Assembly (NCBI GenBank): GCA_016860845.1
Contig: BOKF01000030.1
Span: 48,073 to 112,072, forward strand
DNA from: Chloroflexota bacterium
GTDB lineage: Bacteria > Chloroflexota > Anaerolineae > 4572-78 > J111
DNA length: 64,000 bases
Reading direction: 5' to 3'
Positions within the stretch are counted from its first letter, which is position 1; each line of letters opens with the position of its first letter. The notes under the pieces were generated by a model. The model ran no database searches. It was not told where the DNA came from and was given only the letters and a program-made list of their open reading frames with translations. Both the position numbers and the translations under genes were made by a program. Positions 53,523 to 62,141 of this stretch are shown here, piece by piece.

Positions 53523-54689
53523 ATGTTAAAACTACACCTCATTCAAGCTGAATACGGCGATTGCCTGATCTTGGAACACGGCGACTCGTCAAACCCCAGG
53601 TATATCCTCATTGACGGCGGCCCGGCCCCCACCTACCAGGTGCATCTGCAGCCCAAACTCCTGGAAATCAGCGCGGCCGGGGGGAAACTGGACCTGGTCG
53701 TTCTGAGTCACGTGGATGACGATCACATTGCCGGCCTGCTAGAACTGCTGGCCGAGTTACAGCGGCAGCACGATCAGGGTCAAACAGAGACCATCGCCAT
53801 CGCTGCGCTGTGGCACAACACCTTCAGTCAAACCTTGGGCCAGGAGGTCGAAGCGCGCTTCCGGATGCTCATGCAAAACACTCCCACCCCGCGTGAGACG
53901 ACAACCTGCTCAACCAGCACAGAAAGGAGCATCGGCCAGGGAGATGAGCTGACCCAATCCGCCGAGGCGCTCCGCATTCCGCTCAACTCTGAGTTTATGC
54001 CCCAGGGCCTGATTTGTGTGGACGAGACTCCGCAGGCCATCCCCATCGGCAGCTTGAGCCTGCGCGTGGTCGGGCCGACCCGGCAGAACCTGACCATGCT
54101 CCAACAGAAGTGGCTCAAGTGGCTGGAGCAGCAGGAGCGGCGCCTCCGGGCCGGCGAGTCTGCCCGCGCTGCCAGGGCGGCCGCAAAGGCTGATGAGAGC
54201 ATCCCCAATCTTAGCAGCATCATGCTCCTGGCCGAGGCCGAGGGCCAGACTATCCTGTTCACCGGCGATGGGCGCGGGGACGATTTGCTGCAAGGCTTGA
54301 CCCAGGCCAACCTGCTGGACCCTGGCGGCAAATTGCATGTCAATGTCTTGAAACTGCCGCACCACGGCAGTCGGCGCAACGTAACCCGGAAGTTCTTCCA
54401 GACGATAACTGCGGACAAGTATGTCATCTGCGCCAACGGCAAGGATGACAATCCAGATCTGACCACCCTCAAGTGGATGGTGGAAGCGGCCAGAAAGGGC
54501 GGGCGAAGGATCGAAATCCTGATGACAAACCCGACCGCCTCTACCCGCCAGCTCAGGCAGGAGTATGACCCCGATGTGTATGGTTACCGCCTGGTTGAGA
54601 TGGAGCCGCATGCCCACGCTCTGAGCGTGGAGCTGGTGACCTCACCAGGGGCTGAGAGAGGGGTTTACCGTGCTCTCTACAAGCTGTAA
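53523..54689 (+). CDS. MBL-fold hydrolase, ComEC-like subgroup
   Basis: 388 aa. Metallo-beta-lactamase fold with H63-x-D65-x-D67-H68 (SHVDDDHIAG), where the usual second His is Asp, as in ComEC-like and conflict-associated MBL proteins. Later ligands are in LFTGDGRGDDLL and LKLPHHGSRRN. A charged helical insert (about residues 195-235) separates the halves. No TM segment is present, unlike ComEC itself, so it is soluble. Nucleic acid or cyclic nucleotide hydrolysis is possible. It is the last plus-strand gene and is convergent with the STAND operon. Confidence 0.85.
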   Translation: MLKLHLIQAEYGDCLILEHGDSSNPRYILIDGGPAPTYQVHLQPKLLEISAAGGKLDLVVLSHVDDDHIAGLLELLAELQRQHDQGQTETIAIAALWHNTFSQTLGQEVEARFRMLMQNTPTPRETTTCSTSTERSIGQGDELTQSAEALRIPLNSEFMPQGLICVDETPQAIPIGSLSLRVVGPTRQNLTMLQQKWLKWLEQQERRLRAGESARAARAAAKADESIPNLSSIMLLAEAEGQTILFTGDGRGDDLLQGLTQANLLDPGGKLHVNVLKLPHHGSRRNVTRKFFQTITADKYVICANGKDDNPDLTTLKWMVEAARKGGRRIEILMTNPTASTRQLRQEYDPDVYGYRLVEMEPHAHALSVELVTSPGAERGVYRALYKL

Positions 54690-54745
54690 TCAGCAATTGT
54701 CCCAGGATGTGCTCAGCGACAACTATTGTCGTTTGATAGGACTGT

Positions 54746-56101
54746 TTATGTTGGCCCTATCCTGGCAAAAATCGCAGCCACGCTGGCTATCGCAGTTATT
54801 ACGGCCAGCACGATGACCAACCAGCGCAGCCGCCTGATCGTCGCGGCCTGGTCCTCCGGCACAGCCAACTCGTGTCCCGGCGGCCAGGGGATTGGTCCTA
54901 CCCGGCGCTGTGCCGCCAGCCAGGCCTGGTTGGACTGTTGAATTGGCGTAATGAGGCGGTCGTGGGCCAGTTCGTACCAGCGCGCGCCGGCCCGCCACTC
55001 CGCCCGGATGAGGTGCACATCCTCCAACATATCCACTGCCGCAATGGGAATCCCGCCAGTTTGCTCTCGCCCACGGTAAACCATTCCGCGTGTCCCGGCC
55101 GGGGTAATGAGCGTCTGCTCAAACCAGGCCCGCAGCTCTCCCTCTTCTAGTCCGGCGGTTTGGGCTGCGGTGTGCACCGCTCGCTCGTAGAACCTGGAAA
55201 GCGTCTGGTTTACATCGCCGAAAAGCAGGAGATAATCAGGGGTAATTATAGACACGTCAGGCGGCAGGGCCTGCCATAAGCTCTGGCAGACTACCTGAAG
55301 CTGCACCGGGTCCACAAACTCTCCGCTTGTCTCTATAACTTGCCCTGTATCGGTCTCGGTCCGGATTCTCAGCAGATCTTCCACCAATGCTTCCGCCACA
55401 CCCGGCCCAAAAGAACGGCCTGTCCCACGCAAAGGTTCGGTCACGGCAGCCAGGGCGGCCTCCCGGTCCAGCGGCTCCAGGCGAAAATGCGTCCGTAACT
55501 TGTCGGGCAGCAGCGGAGCATACGGGTCCAACCGGGCCAGGTAATCCTCTCGCACGACAAAAACCACCCACAGGAGATTATCGGCTGCCAACGCCGCGCC
55601 AACCTGGGCAAAGAAACCCTCTCTGTCGCTCCAATGCTCGGGATAGGAGGTGAATAACTCCTCAAGCTGATCGAAGATCACCACGCGAGGTGTGGGCAAG
55701 CCCGCCTCATCGATCAGATGCTCCCGTTCCCTGAGATAATCAACCAGTGATGTACAGATCAGTCGCCCTGGATCGGCGGCTTCATCCATCCCCATTAGGG
55801 TGTTAAAGATGTACATGTTGGATATTTCTTCAGGCCGGATGATAGAGGGAATCACCCCGCGCACGTGCGCCAGAGGGAGAATCTCAAAGCCCTCCCGCTC
55901 CAGGCGGGGTATCAGGCTGGCGTTAATGAGCGAGGTTTTACCGGCGCCAGAGCGGGCATACAGCAGCAGGGTACGGTGGACGATGACCATGGAAACGAGA
56001 TCAAGGGCCTCGCGCTCTCGCCCAAAGAACCGCTCTTGCTCCTTCGCCGTGAAAGGCCGCAGGCCAACATAAGGATTTTGTGCGGGGAATTGAATTGCCA
56101 T
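54746..56101 (-). CDS. STAND-type ATPase with C-terminal membrane anchor
   Basis: 451 aa from ATG 56101, whose A is the last base of the previous stop (TAATG coupling) and which has GGAGGTGG upstream. It begins NPYVGLRPFTAKEQERFFGRE, a signature of nSTAND1 proteins. Walker A is ARSGAGKTS (49-57), Walker B VVIFDQLEELF, sensor region VFVVREDYLARLDPY. A winged-helix-like region (LEDVHLIRAEWRAGARWYELAHDRL) follows, then one TM helix (LVIVLAVITAIASVAAIFA) at the end. STAND ATPases oligomerise on sensing a ligand. No repeats or effector domain are fused, so its output must be through partners. Confidence 0.88.
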   Translation of the reverse strand: MAIQFPAQNPYVGLRPFTAKEQERFFGREREALDLVSMVIVHRTLLLYARSGAGKTSLINASLIPRLEREGFEILPLAHVRGVIPSIIRPEEISNMYIFNTLMGMDEAADPGRLICTSLVDYLREREHLIDEAGLPTPRVVIFDQLEELFTSYPEHWSDREGFFAQVGAALAADNLLWVVFVVREDYLARLDPYAPLLPDKLRTHFRLEPLDREAALAAVTEPLRGTGRSFGPGVAEALVEDLLRIRTETDTGQVIETSGEFVDPVQLQVVCQSLWQALPPDVSIITPDYLLLFGDVNQTLSRFYERAVHTAAQTAGLEEGELRAWFEQTLITPAGTRGMVYRGREQTGGIPIAAVDMLEDVHLIRAEWRAGARWYELAHDRLITPIQQSNQAWLAAQRRVGPIPWPPGHELAVPEDQAATIRRLRWLVIVLAVITAIASVAAIFARIGPT

Positions 56102-59100
56102 TAACCACCTCCTGCCCAACGTTCCCACAGCTCCCGGGTGAACTCCCTGGTCGTTCCCCAATAGATGCGCAGACCGAGATTGTCAAAATAGTTCTGCAGG
56201 TATTTCCGTTCCCGCTCTGGTTCATGGGTATCAGTCTGCTCCGGCGGTAAAAGCTGGAGCACGCTGAGACGGCGCAGGCCCGGTTCGCCGGCGGTGATGA
56301 GGCTGCGCAAGAGCACGCGGAAGCTCCACTCTTCCGGGCTGTAGCCAATGGCCAGGAGCGAGCTGCCGGTCAGCGCCCGCTGCACCCAGGAGGGGAGCAG
56401 TTCCTCATCTCGGGCGATGTTTATGACAAAATCCAGGTAATCATCCTCGGTGAGGACCAGCGACTCCGGCACCTGGTTGTGTCCATAGAGATGAAAGACG
56501 AGAGGATTTTCCACAGTAGGCTGGAAGCCCTGCCTTGATTCGAAAATGGAGGGTTGGTCACTGATGTATTTGTTCCACCGGCATAATTCCCGCTCTGGCC
56601 GCCGGCCCTGGCTCGAGAGCGCCTGGACCATGAGGTCATCGTATGTGGTGGTGATGTACACGGGGAGCGGCAGGTTTGCCAGAACGCCATGGGGTTCGTC
56701 AGGCGGGGTCAAGGGCGGCGGGGTGACGTTAGAGAGCTGCCCCAGCAAGGCCTCTTTGGGGAACGTCCAATCGTGCGTCACAGCCAGGAACTTGGCAACC
56801 CGGGGCAGGTTCCCGACATCCGGCAGCGGGTAGCCATACTCCTGGGCCCACCTCAGTGCGATCTCAGATTCCGGCGGAAATATGTCGAGGTTAAGCCCGC
56901 TCCCCAGCAAAGGGGTGCATTTGCCCTGCTTGACCCTGTTGAGCAGAAAGGCCCAATCTTGCTGAGTCAGCCCTCTATCGCCGGCAGGCGGGCTGGGCCG
57001 TTGTTTGCCACCGCGGATATTTTCCAGCGCCTGCCTGGCCGAGGCGGCCTTTTGGGCTGACTGGGCCAGAGCATCACGCCGGGAAGCAAGCTCCAGGAGC
57101 TCCCCGGCCTGCCCGTCCTCCAGGTCTACCAGAAAGCGAACCGCATTCCGGGCCAGCTCGATGGGCGTATCGCGGTTGACAATTTTTTCTCTGAGAATTT
57201 TCCAGACCGGGACCCCGCGCGCAGAAGCCTGCTCAAACCAGAAGCGCATATCGAGACCGTACTCCAGGGCCAGCAGAAACAGCGATTCGGCCTGTTTGGC
57301 CAGCACCTCGCCCAGCACCGCCGCCGCCTGAACTGAAGCTTCGTCAGGGGGACCGCTGACGATGCTGTTCAAGGCCATCCCGGCCCGCAAGGCAAAGGCC
57401 CCTTCCTCGCGCAGGGCCATCCCCAAGAGCTGGATAGCTTCCCTTGTTCTCATTCGACGCAGCACGTCAATCGCCTGAGCGGCCAGGGCCTCCTGCCGCA
57501 GCGCGCCCTGCAGCAGGTTCAGCGATTCTTTAGTGCGCATCGCTCCCAGGACTTCCAGGGTAATTGAGCGCAAAGCGGGCTGCCGCAGGGCAGCTTCCAG
57601 CAGTTCCATCGCCTGCCCGTCTCGTAACTCACCCAGGAGCTGGATGCTGTTCACAACCTGCTTGCTCTGGGCTTCGCCGGATTCGAGGCGATCTTTGAGA
57701 ATGTGCCAAACTTCTACCCCGCTTGAGGCAGCTTTTTGGAACCACAGCCCCATGGAAGCGCCGTGTTCCAGCGCGGCCACAAACAGGAATTCTGCTTCCT
57801 CTCGATTCAGTTCCCCCAGCAGGTCCGCTCCTTTTGAAATATCCTCAAAGTCGGCCGGCGTCATGTAGAGGGAAGCCCGCTCTTCCGCAGCGGCTGTTTC
57901 AATCCAGGCCGGGTGGGCCCTGCTTTTTTGCTCGGCCAACTCGACGCTTTTTGCTGTAGCTCTATCCATAGCGGCCCTGAGCAGCCAGCGAGTGGCTACG
58001 GCCCTGACCCGCTGCTGTAGCAAGCCCGTCCGGGCGGCCAGGTAATCGCTCGTCCACTCAATATACGTCGCCTTGTAACGCGTGCTCTCCCTGAGCAGGC
58101 CCAACTCTTTCAGCCGGTCAACTAACTGGCGCAGCCGGTCTGCTTCCGTGCCTAAGGTTTTGACCAACTCATCGAAACCGCGCACGTACTTGGTGTTATG
58201 AGCGGTGCTAAGCTCCGGCAGTAGCCTCTCGAAGAGCTGCAGGGCGGCAGGATCAAGATTCTGCTCGATATCCTTTTCGAGCCGGCGATTCAAGATCTGG
58301 TTGGCGCCACCCAGTCTCTGGTAATCCTCCAGGTGAATCTGCGCCCCGGTTCTTTCCCGCCAAAGGGTGTGGCACACAATCTGCAGGCGGGCCGGCTCGA
58401 TCCGCCCGGCCTCTTTCAGGTCGGCGATCAGATGTTTCACCAGGCTGTCTTCAATCTTGACATGGTAGTATTGGGCGGGATAGACGATAGCCGCCCGCGC
58501 CTGGGCATCGTCGAACCAGCGCAAGCGCAGATTTGAATCGTTGCGAAAAATAGAGGGTATCTCGTCGCGGAAAGCATCCATCTCCACAAAGTATTCCTCG
58601 CGCATGGAGAAGACGATGTGGACCCCCGATTGGCGCTCGCGATAGAGTTTGGCTATCTCGGCTATGAAGTGCCGCGCTTTAGCCGAGTTCTCGCCGGGCA
58701 TATAGATGAAAAATTCCTCGAATTGGTCAAAGAAGACGACGAGCGGTTTCTGCAACTGTTCTACGGCGTGCTCCAACTGGGGCGTCAACGGCTGACCTTC
58801 TAATTCGTCAGGCAGCAGATCCATCTCGCGCATGGCCTTTCTCACCGACTCTGCCGGGTCCTGTTCGACCCGGATGTAGAACGTGGCATAGTCCAGCTCT
58901 TCGAGGCGCGGCCGCACCCCGGCATTAATGAGCGAGGTCTTGCCTGTGCCTGTCCTGGCAAACAGCACGACCAGGCGGGTGGCGATAATATCGGATAACA
59001 GGATCTCTGTCTCTCGCTCGCGGCCAAAGAAGATAGGGCGGTCGTCAAACCCGTAATAGTCAAGAAACTTATAAGGTTGTTTCACCCCAGTGCCTTCTTC

Positions 59101-59118
59101 CTGCTCGTCCTCGGCCAT
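56101..59118 (-). CDS. STAND ATPase + HEAT-like repeats + degenerate SIR2 domain
   Basis: 1005 aa from ATG 59118 (AGAGGAGATTAAAG upstream), 2 nt after the SIR2 gene stop. Residues about 15-400: nSTAND ATPase (YGFDDRPIFFGRE, Walker A ARTGTGKTS, Walker B VVFFDQFEEFF). About 410-720: helical repeats resembling HEAT, with an inner duplication (ALEHGASMGLWFQKA ... ALEYGLDMRFWFEQA). About 750-1005: a SIR2-like domain (CTPLLGSGLN ... LVLTEDDYLDF ... LLAIGYSPEEWSFR). The catalytic Asn position is T825 (TTTYDD) and the catalytic His position reads Y878 (HLYGH), so NADase activity is doubtful. It may be a sensor, scaffold or regulator of the neighbouring intact SIR2. Confidence 0.87.
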   Translation of the reverse strand: MAEDEQEEGTGVKQPYKFLDYYGFDDRPIFFGRERETEILLSDIIATRLVVLFARTGTGKTSLINAGVRPRLEELDYATFYIRVEQDPAESVRKAMREMDLLPDELEGQPLTPQLEHAVEQLQKPLVVFFDQFEEFFIYMPGENSAKARHFIAEIAKLYRERQSGVHIVFSMREEYFVEMDAFRDEIPSIFRNDSNLRLRWFDDAQARAAIVYPAQYYHVKIEDSLVKHLIADLKEAGRIEPARLQIVCHTLWRERTGAQIHLEDYQRLGGANQILNRRLEKDIEQNLDPAALQLFERLLPELSTAHNTKYVRGFDELVKTLGTEADRLRQLVDRLKELGLLRESTRYKATYIEWTSDYLAARTGLLQQRVRAVATRWLLRAAMDRATAKSVELAEQKSRAHPAWIETAAAEERASLYMTPADFEDISKGADLLGELNREEAEFLFVAALEHGASMGLWFQKAASSGVEVWHILKDRLESGEAQSKQVVNSIQLLGELRDGQAMELLEAALRQPALRSITLEVLGAMRTKESLNLLQGALRQEALAAQAIDVLRRMRTREAIQLLGMALREEGAFALRAGMALNSIVSGPPDEASVQAAAVLGEVLAKQAESLFLLALEYGLDMRFWFEQASARGVPVWKILREKIVNRDTPIELARNAVRFLVDLEDGQAGELLELASRRDALAQSAQKAASARQALENIRGGKQRPSPPAGDRGLTQQDWAFLLNRVKQGKCTPLLGSGLNLDIFPPESEIALRWAQEYGYPLPDVGNLPRVAKFLAVTHDWTFPKEALLGQLSNVTPPPLTPPDEPHGVLANLPLPVYITTTYDDLMVQALSSQGRRPERELCRWNKYISDQPSIFESRQGFQPTVENPLVFHLYGHNQVPESLVLTEDDYLDFVINIARDEELLPSWVQRALTGSSLLAIGYSPEEWSFRVLLRSLITAGEPGLRRLSVLQLLPPEQTDTHEPERERKYLQNYFDNLGLRIYWGTTREFTRELWERWAGGG

Positions 59119-59120
59119 CT

Positions 59121-60029
59121 TTAATCTCCTCTGGTAGTCTCGCCAGGCTTTTTCAGATAGCACTCTTCCAGTTGCTCGGCAAAGTCGTAGACGTCAACAT
59201 CCCAGATCTCCACCCCTCTCTCTGCCCAGAACTTCTGCCAGGCCAGGGCCGGTTTATTCTGAATAGCTAAGGACTTGCGCCGGTGGTGCTTCGGAAGCGG
59301 TTCGATCAAGACCTTATAGATGGTCCTGAAATCCCAATCCTCCAGGCTGTAGCCGAGGAACAACAGGGTGCTGGGCGTGATCTTCTTCTTGATTAAATTA
59401 GGAATGCCGATCATCTCCGTCTCTTTGCCCACCACGGACAGGTATTGAATGTAGTCATCCTCGGTAATGATGAGGGGTGACAGTTCTTCGTCTTCTTGAT
59501 CAGGGTCAGGCGGCGCTTTGCCCAGAAAGGTACCGTGAATCTTGTATAGAATCAGTCCATCGTATGCTTCAAGTCTCTCAAGCCAGCCTCTCGTTGCCGG
59601 TGTATCCTCAAATCCTTGCGCCGGTTGCACGATCGATTCGAAAGCCTGCCCCTTGAGGGCTTCCTCCAGCAGGCGATCGTAATTGGTCGTGACAATTAAC
59701 TGGAAGGGCAGCCTGGCGAGAGTTTTGAGCAGGGGGGATGGCTCGCAGTTCTGGTCGGGCAGGGCCATCTTGAGCTTTCTGACCAGAAAAGAGCGATCAG
59801 TTCTGACCTCATACTGTAAGGCAATCCGGGCCAGATTGGCCGACTCCCCCCCGCCATTCATCTGGCTGGCCAGTTCCCTGGCTACGTCTGAACCCAATTT
59901 AAGCCCGGCATAACCACGCGCCAGGTTGCTGATATTGGCCGCAGCCCCCAGGAAAGGCACGCAGCGGCCCACCCGGATGCGCTCTACAATCATTTCCATC
60001 TGTAGTGGATCAATCTTGGAATTGGCCAT
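59121..60029 (-). CDS. Standalone SIR2-like NADase
   Basis: 302 aa. SIR2_2-type fold: VPFLGAAAN near the N-terminus (NAD-binding loop), VTTNYDRLLE with catalytic Asn116, YKIHGTF with catalytic His165, LIITEDDYIQYL, and LLFLGYSLEDWDFR. All residues needed for NAD cleavage in defence SIR2 proteins are present. It is encoded directly upstream of the STAND-SIR2 fusion (2 nt) and downstream of the Nudix gene (12 nt). The likely role is an effector that depletes NAD when the STAND partner is triggered (inference from Thoeris, DSR and AVAST-type systems). Confidence 0.87.
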   Translation of the reverse strand: MANSKIDPLQMEMIVERIRVGRCVPFLGAAANISNLARGYAGLKLGSDVARELASQMNGGGESANLARIALQYEVRTDRSFLVRKLKMALPDQNCEPSPLLKTLARLPFQLIVTTNYDRLLEEALKGQAFESIVQPAQGFEDTPATRGWLERLEAYDGLILYKIHGTFLGKAPPDPDQEDEELSPLIITEDDYIQYLSVVGKETEMIGIPNLIKKKITPSTLLFLGYSLEDWDFRTIYKVLIEPLPKHHRRKSLAIQNKPALAWQKFWAERGVEIWDVDVYDFAEQLEECYLKKPGETTRGD

Positions 60030-60041
60030 CTCTTGTCCCCT

Positions 60042-61487
60042 CTATACTGTCCCAACCTCGAAATCGGCCCTGCCAGCCTGGCATAAAGCCAGATGCTGCA
60101 AGGCGATGATGGTCTTGGCATCCTGGATCTGGCCGCGCGCCACCATGTCCATGGCCTCCTGGAAAGGCAGCTCGATCATTTGGGTGTCCTCACCCTCTGC
60201 CACAACCCCTCCGCCCTGGCCGGCCCGCTGGCCGGTATCTACCTGGCCCAGGAAGAGGTGGATGCGCTCCGAACTGCCGCCCGGACTGGGATAGATAACG
60301 ATAAGGGGTTGCAGCTCCCCTTTAACCTTGTATCCGGCCTCCTCCAGCAGCTCTTTGTTGGCCACCTCCCGTACTGAGTGGCCCTCGTCCTTAACGCCAG
60401 CCACAATCTCCAGCAGCCAGGCCTGCCTGGCCCCCTGGCCAGCACGCTGGTCAGGCTCGAGACCGGCGTAGACCGGATAGCGGAACTGGCGTACCAGGAT
60501 CACGGCATTGGCCTGAGGATCATAAAGCAGCACGCCGACGGAATCGCCCCGCTCGAAATTGATGCGGGTGATAGGCTTGCTGAGGCAGCCATCGCAGCGC
60601 CGGTATTGAAGTTGCGCCCGGATAATGCGAAACAAGGTCCCAAATTTGTATTCCTCTGTCTCTTCCAGGATCTTCACCCAGACCCCGGCATAGTCGGTTA
60701 TTGTTTGTCTAGCTGGCACGGAAGGTTCCTCCGCCTGATGTTTCTCAGCCGGCCCCGCTTGAGCATGCTTCGGGTCCTCGTGCAAGAAGGCAAAGTAAAG
60801 CCAGATATGGAACGCAAAGAAGGCGCATCCAGACAACGACAGCGGCCCCAGAATCTGCCAGGGGTTAGACAGAGTAATCTCCAGGTTGAGCAAGGCCCCA
60901 CCGGCCACAAAGGCGGCGCTGTTCAAGAGACCGATCAGCATGGCCGCATAGAAAAATACTGTCCACGGCTTGTCGGGAGCGGGCAGCGTGTGTGGCTGCC
61001 ATAAGAAGGCCGCACGTAACGTTGCCGGGTTTATTGACCGTGCATGCTCGATGCAGAATTCCTTGATCCGGTTCATGGCTTGGGCGCTGCCATACCAGGC
61101 CTGGCGTAGACGAATAATCGCCAGGAAGTAGATCCAGCCGATCCCGACCAGCACCCAGAAAAGCGCAGCGCCGATCGCGGTCGGCAGGCCGGTCTCCCGC
61201 GCCAGCAGGGCCACCACGCCTGACGTTACGACACCGGCGACGAGCAAGTAGAAGTTGACGATGGTATGCCGTTCGGCCATAGCTTCGCTGGCCGTAATCC
61301 GGGCATATTCGAACTCCCAACTCAAGATGTCGGCGGCGGCGACGAGCGGCTCGCCGGGGAGGATGGGCAAAGCTGCGGCTGAGGTCTCTTTGCGCCGGTT
61401 CAAGGCCAGAATCACGCGCAGGGCTATGATGTTGATGATCAAAAAAAGCAGGGCGACGAGTAACAGCGAATTTGCATGTAGGGCCAT
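60042..61487 (-). CDS. Multi-TM protein with C-terminal Nudix domain
   Basis: 481 aa, AAAGGAGAG before ATG. TM helices at about 7-29, 78-97, 105-127, 185-207 and 218-243 form the N-terminal half. A cytoplasmic Nudix domain follows (about 265-481), resembling ADP-ribose pyrophosphatases (VLVRQFRYPVYAG). Its Nudix box GVKDEGHSVREVANKELLEEAGY has His in place of the first Glu and Lys in place of Arg, while the EExG metal-binding part is kept. Next to SIR2 genes it may bind or cleave ADP-ribose-type products at the membrane. The TM half may be a SLATT-like pore region, but this is unproven. Confidence 0.8.
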   Translation of the reverse strand: MALHANSLLLVALLFLIINIIALRVILALNRRKETSAAALPILPGEPLVAAADILSWEFEYARITASEAMAERHTIVNFYLLVAGVVTSGVVALLARETGLPTAIGAALFWVLVGIGWIYFLAIIRLRQAWYGSAQAMNRIKEFCIEHARSINPATLRAAFLWQPHTLPAPDKPWTVFFYAAMLIGLLNSAAFVAGGALLNLEITLSNPWQILGPLSLSGCAFFAFHIWLYFAFLHEDPKHAQAGPAEKHQAEEPSVPARQTITDYAGVWVKILEETEEYKFGTLFRIIRAQLQYRRCDGCLSKPITRINFERGDSVGVLLYDPQANAVILVRQFRYPVYAGLEPDQRAGQGARQAWLLEIVAGVKDEGHSVREVANKELLEEAGYKVKGELQPLIVIYPSPGGSSERIHLFLGQVDTGQRAGQGGGVVAEGEDTQMIELPFQEAMDMVARGQIQDAKTIIALQHLALCQAGRADFEVGTV

Positions 61488-61587
61488 TAAATCTCTCCTT
61501 TAGTTTTGAGCGAGTGATCGCCGGCGAAGCCCAAGAGGTCACCGCTATGACCCCACAGCCAGCCCTCACGAATCGCAGAGGCTGCGC

Positions 61588-62022
61588 TCAGTACCACGAG
61601 GCATACAGCCAAAACTTGCCAAAGGTGCTGTTTTGATACGAGCGGGCGATGATGGTGTAGCAGCCACTGTTCGGTAAACGGTAGCCGTTGATCCAACTGT
61701 TGCTGCTGCCAGCGCTGTCATCGTTGTAGGCAACAACAGTGCCAAACGGATCAGCCAGCTCCAGATATGGATCCATAGTGGAGGTATCGTCCCGCTCCAT
61801 GCGAATACTCACCCTGGCGCCTGCTTCGCCGTAAAAGTAGTATTGGAGCGCCCGGTTGTAGCTTGTTGTTTCGCCAGAAATCCACTGGTCAAAGGGAGTA
61901 TAACAGCCCCCGCCATAGACCTGTGGCGCTTCGGCAACGAATAGCCCGCCCAGTATCACTAGCAGGGTAACAGCTACCCCTGCGATCCACCCACTTGCTT
62001 TACGAGTCAATTTGCTTGTCAT
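61588..62022 (-). CDS. Small secreted PPC-domain protein
   Basis: 144 aa. Signal peptide KLTRKASGWIAGVAVTLLVILGGLFVAEAPQ; the mature part is a single pre-peptidase C-terminal (PPC) beta-sandwich (YYFYGEAGARVSIRMERD ... LDPYLELADPFGTVVAYNDD-like strands, SGCYTIIARSY). Two cysteines may form a disulfide. PPC domains bind polysaccharide or act as chaperone-like modules. It is encoded between the Nudix gene and the large PPC/TPR protein gene. Confidence 0.78.
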   Translation of the reverse strand: MTSKLTRKASGWIAGVAVTLLVILGGLFVAEAPQVYGGGCYTPFDQWISGETTSYNRALQYYFYGEAGARVSIRMERDDTSTMDPYLELADPFGTVVAYNDDSAGSSNSWINGYRLPNSGCYTIIARSYQNSTFGKFWLYASWY

Positions 62023-62102
62023 GATTCACTCTCCTGCGCGGCGCTTTGTTTTCTGCTGCGCACTTAGTAATGGCCCTTCTCCGGCGGGCCACCGCACTCA
62101 CT

Positions 62103-62135
62103 AAAAGTTATCCGGCCGGCAGCCGGAGCGGCCGG
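62103..62135 (-). terminator. Terminator-like hairpin after the large PPC protein gene
   Basis: CCGGCCG (62112-62118) and CGGCCGG (62129-62135) form a 7-bp GC stem on the minus strand, followed by a short T-run (AAAA at 62103-62106 on the plus strand). It may separate the PPC/TPR gene from the small PPC gene. Confidence 0.5.
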
Positions 62136-62141
62136 CTGTCG

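Noticed and set aside
49440..60029. Named defence system (Thoeris, AVAST, type III-E gasdermin, DSR)
   Set aside because: Single families overlap with these, but no TIR/ThsB, gasdermin, Cas effector or phage-protein-sensing repeat was identified, so no known system name fits.
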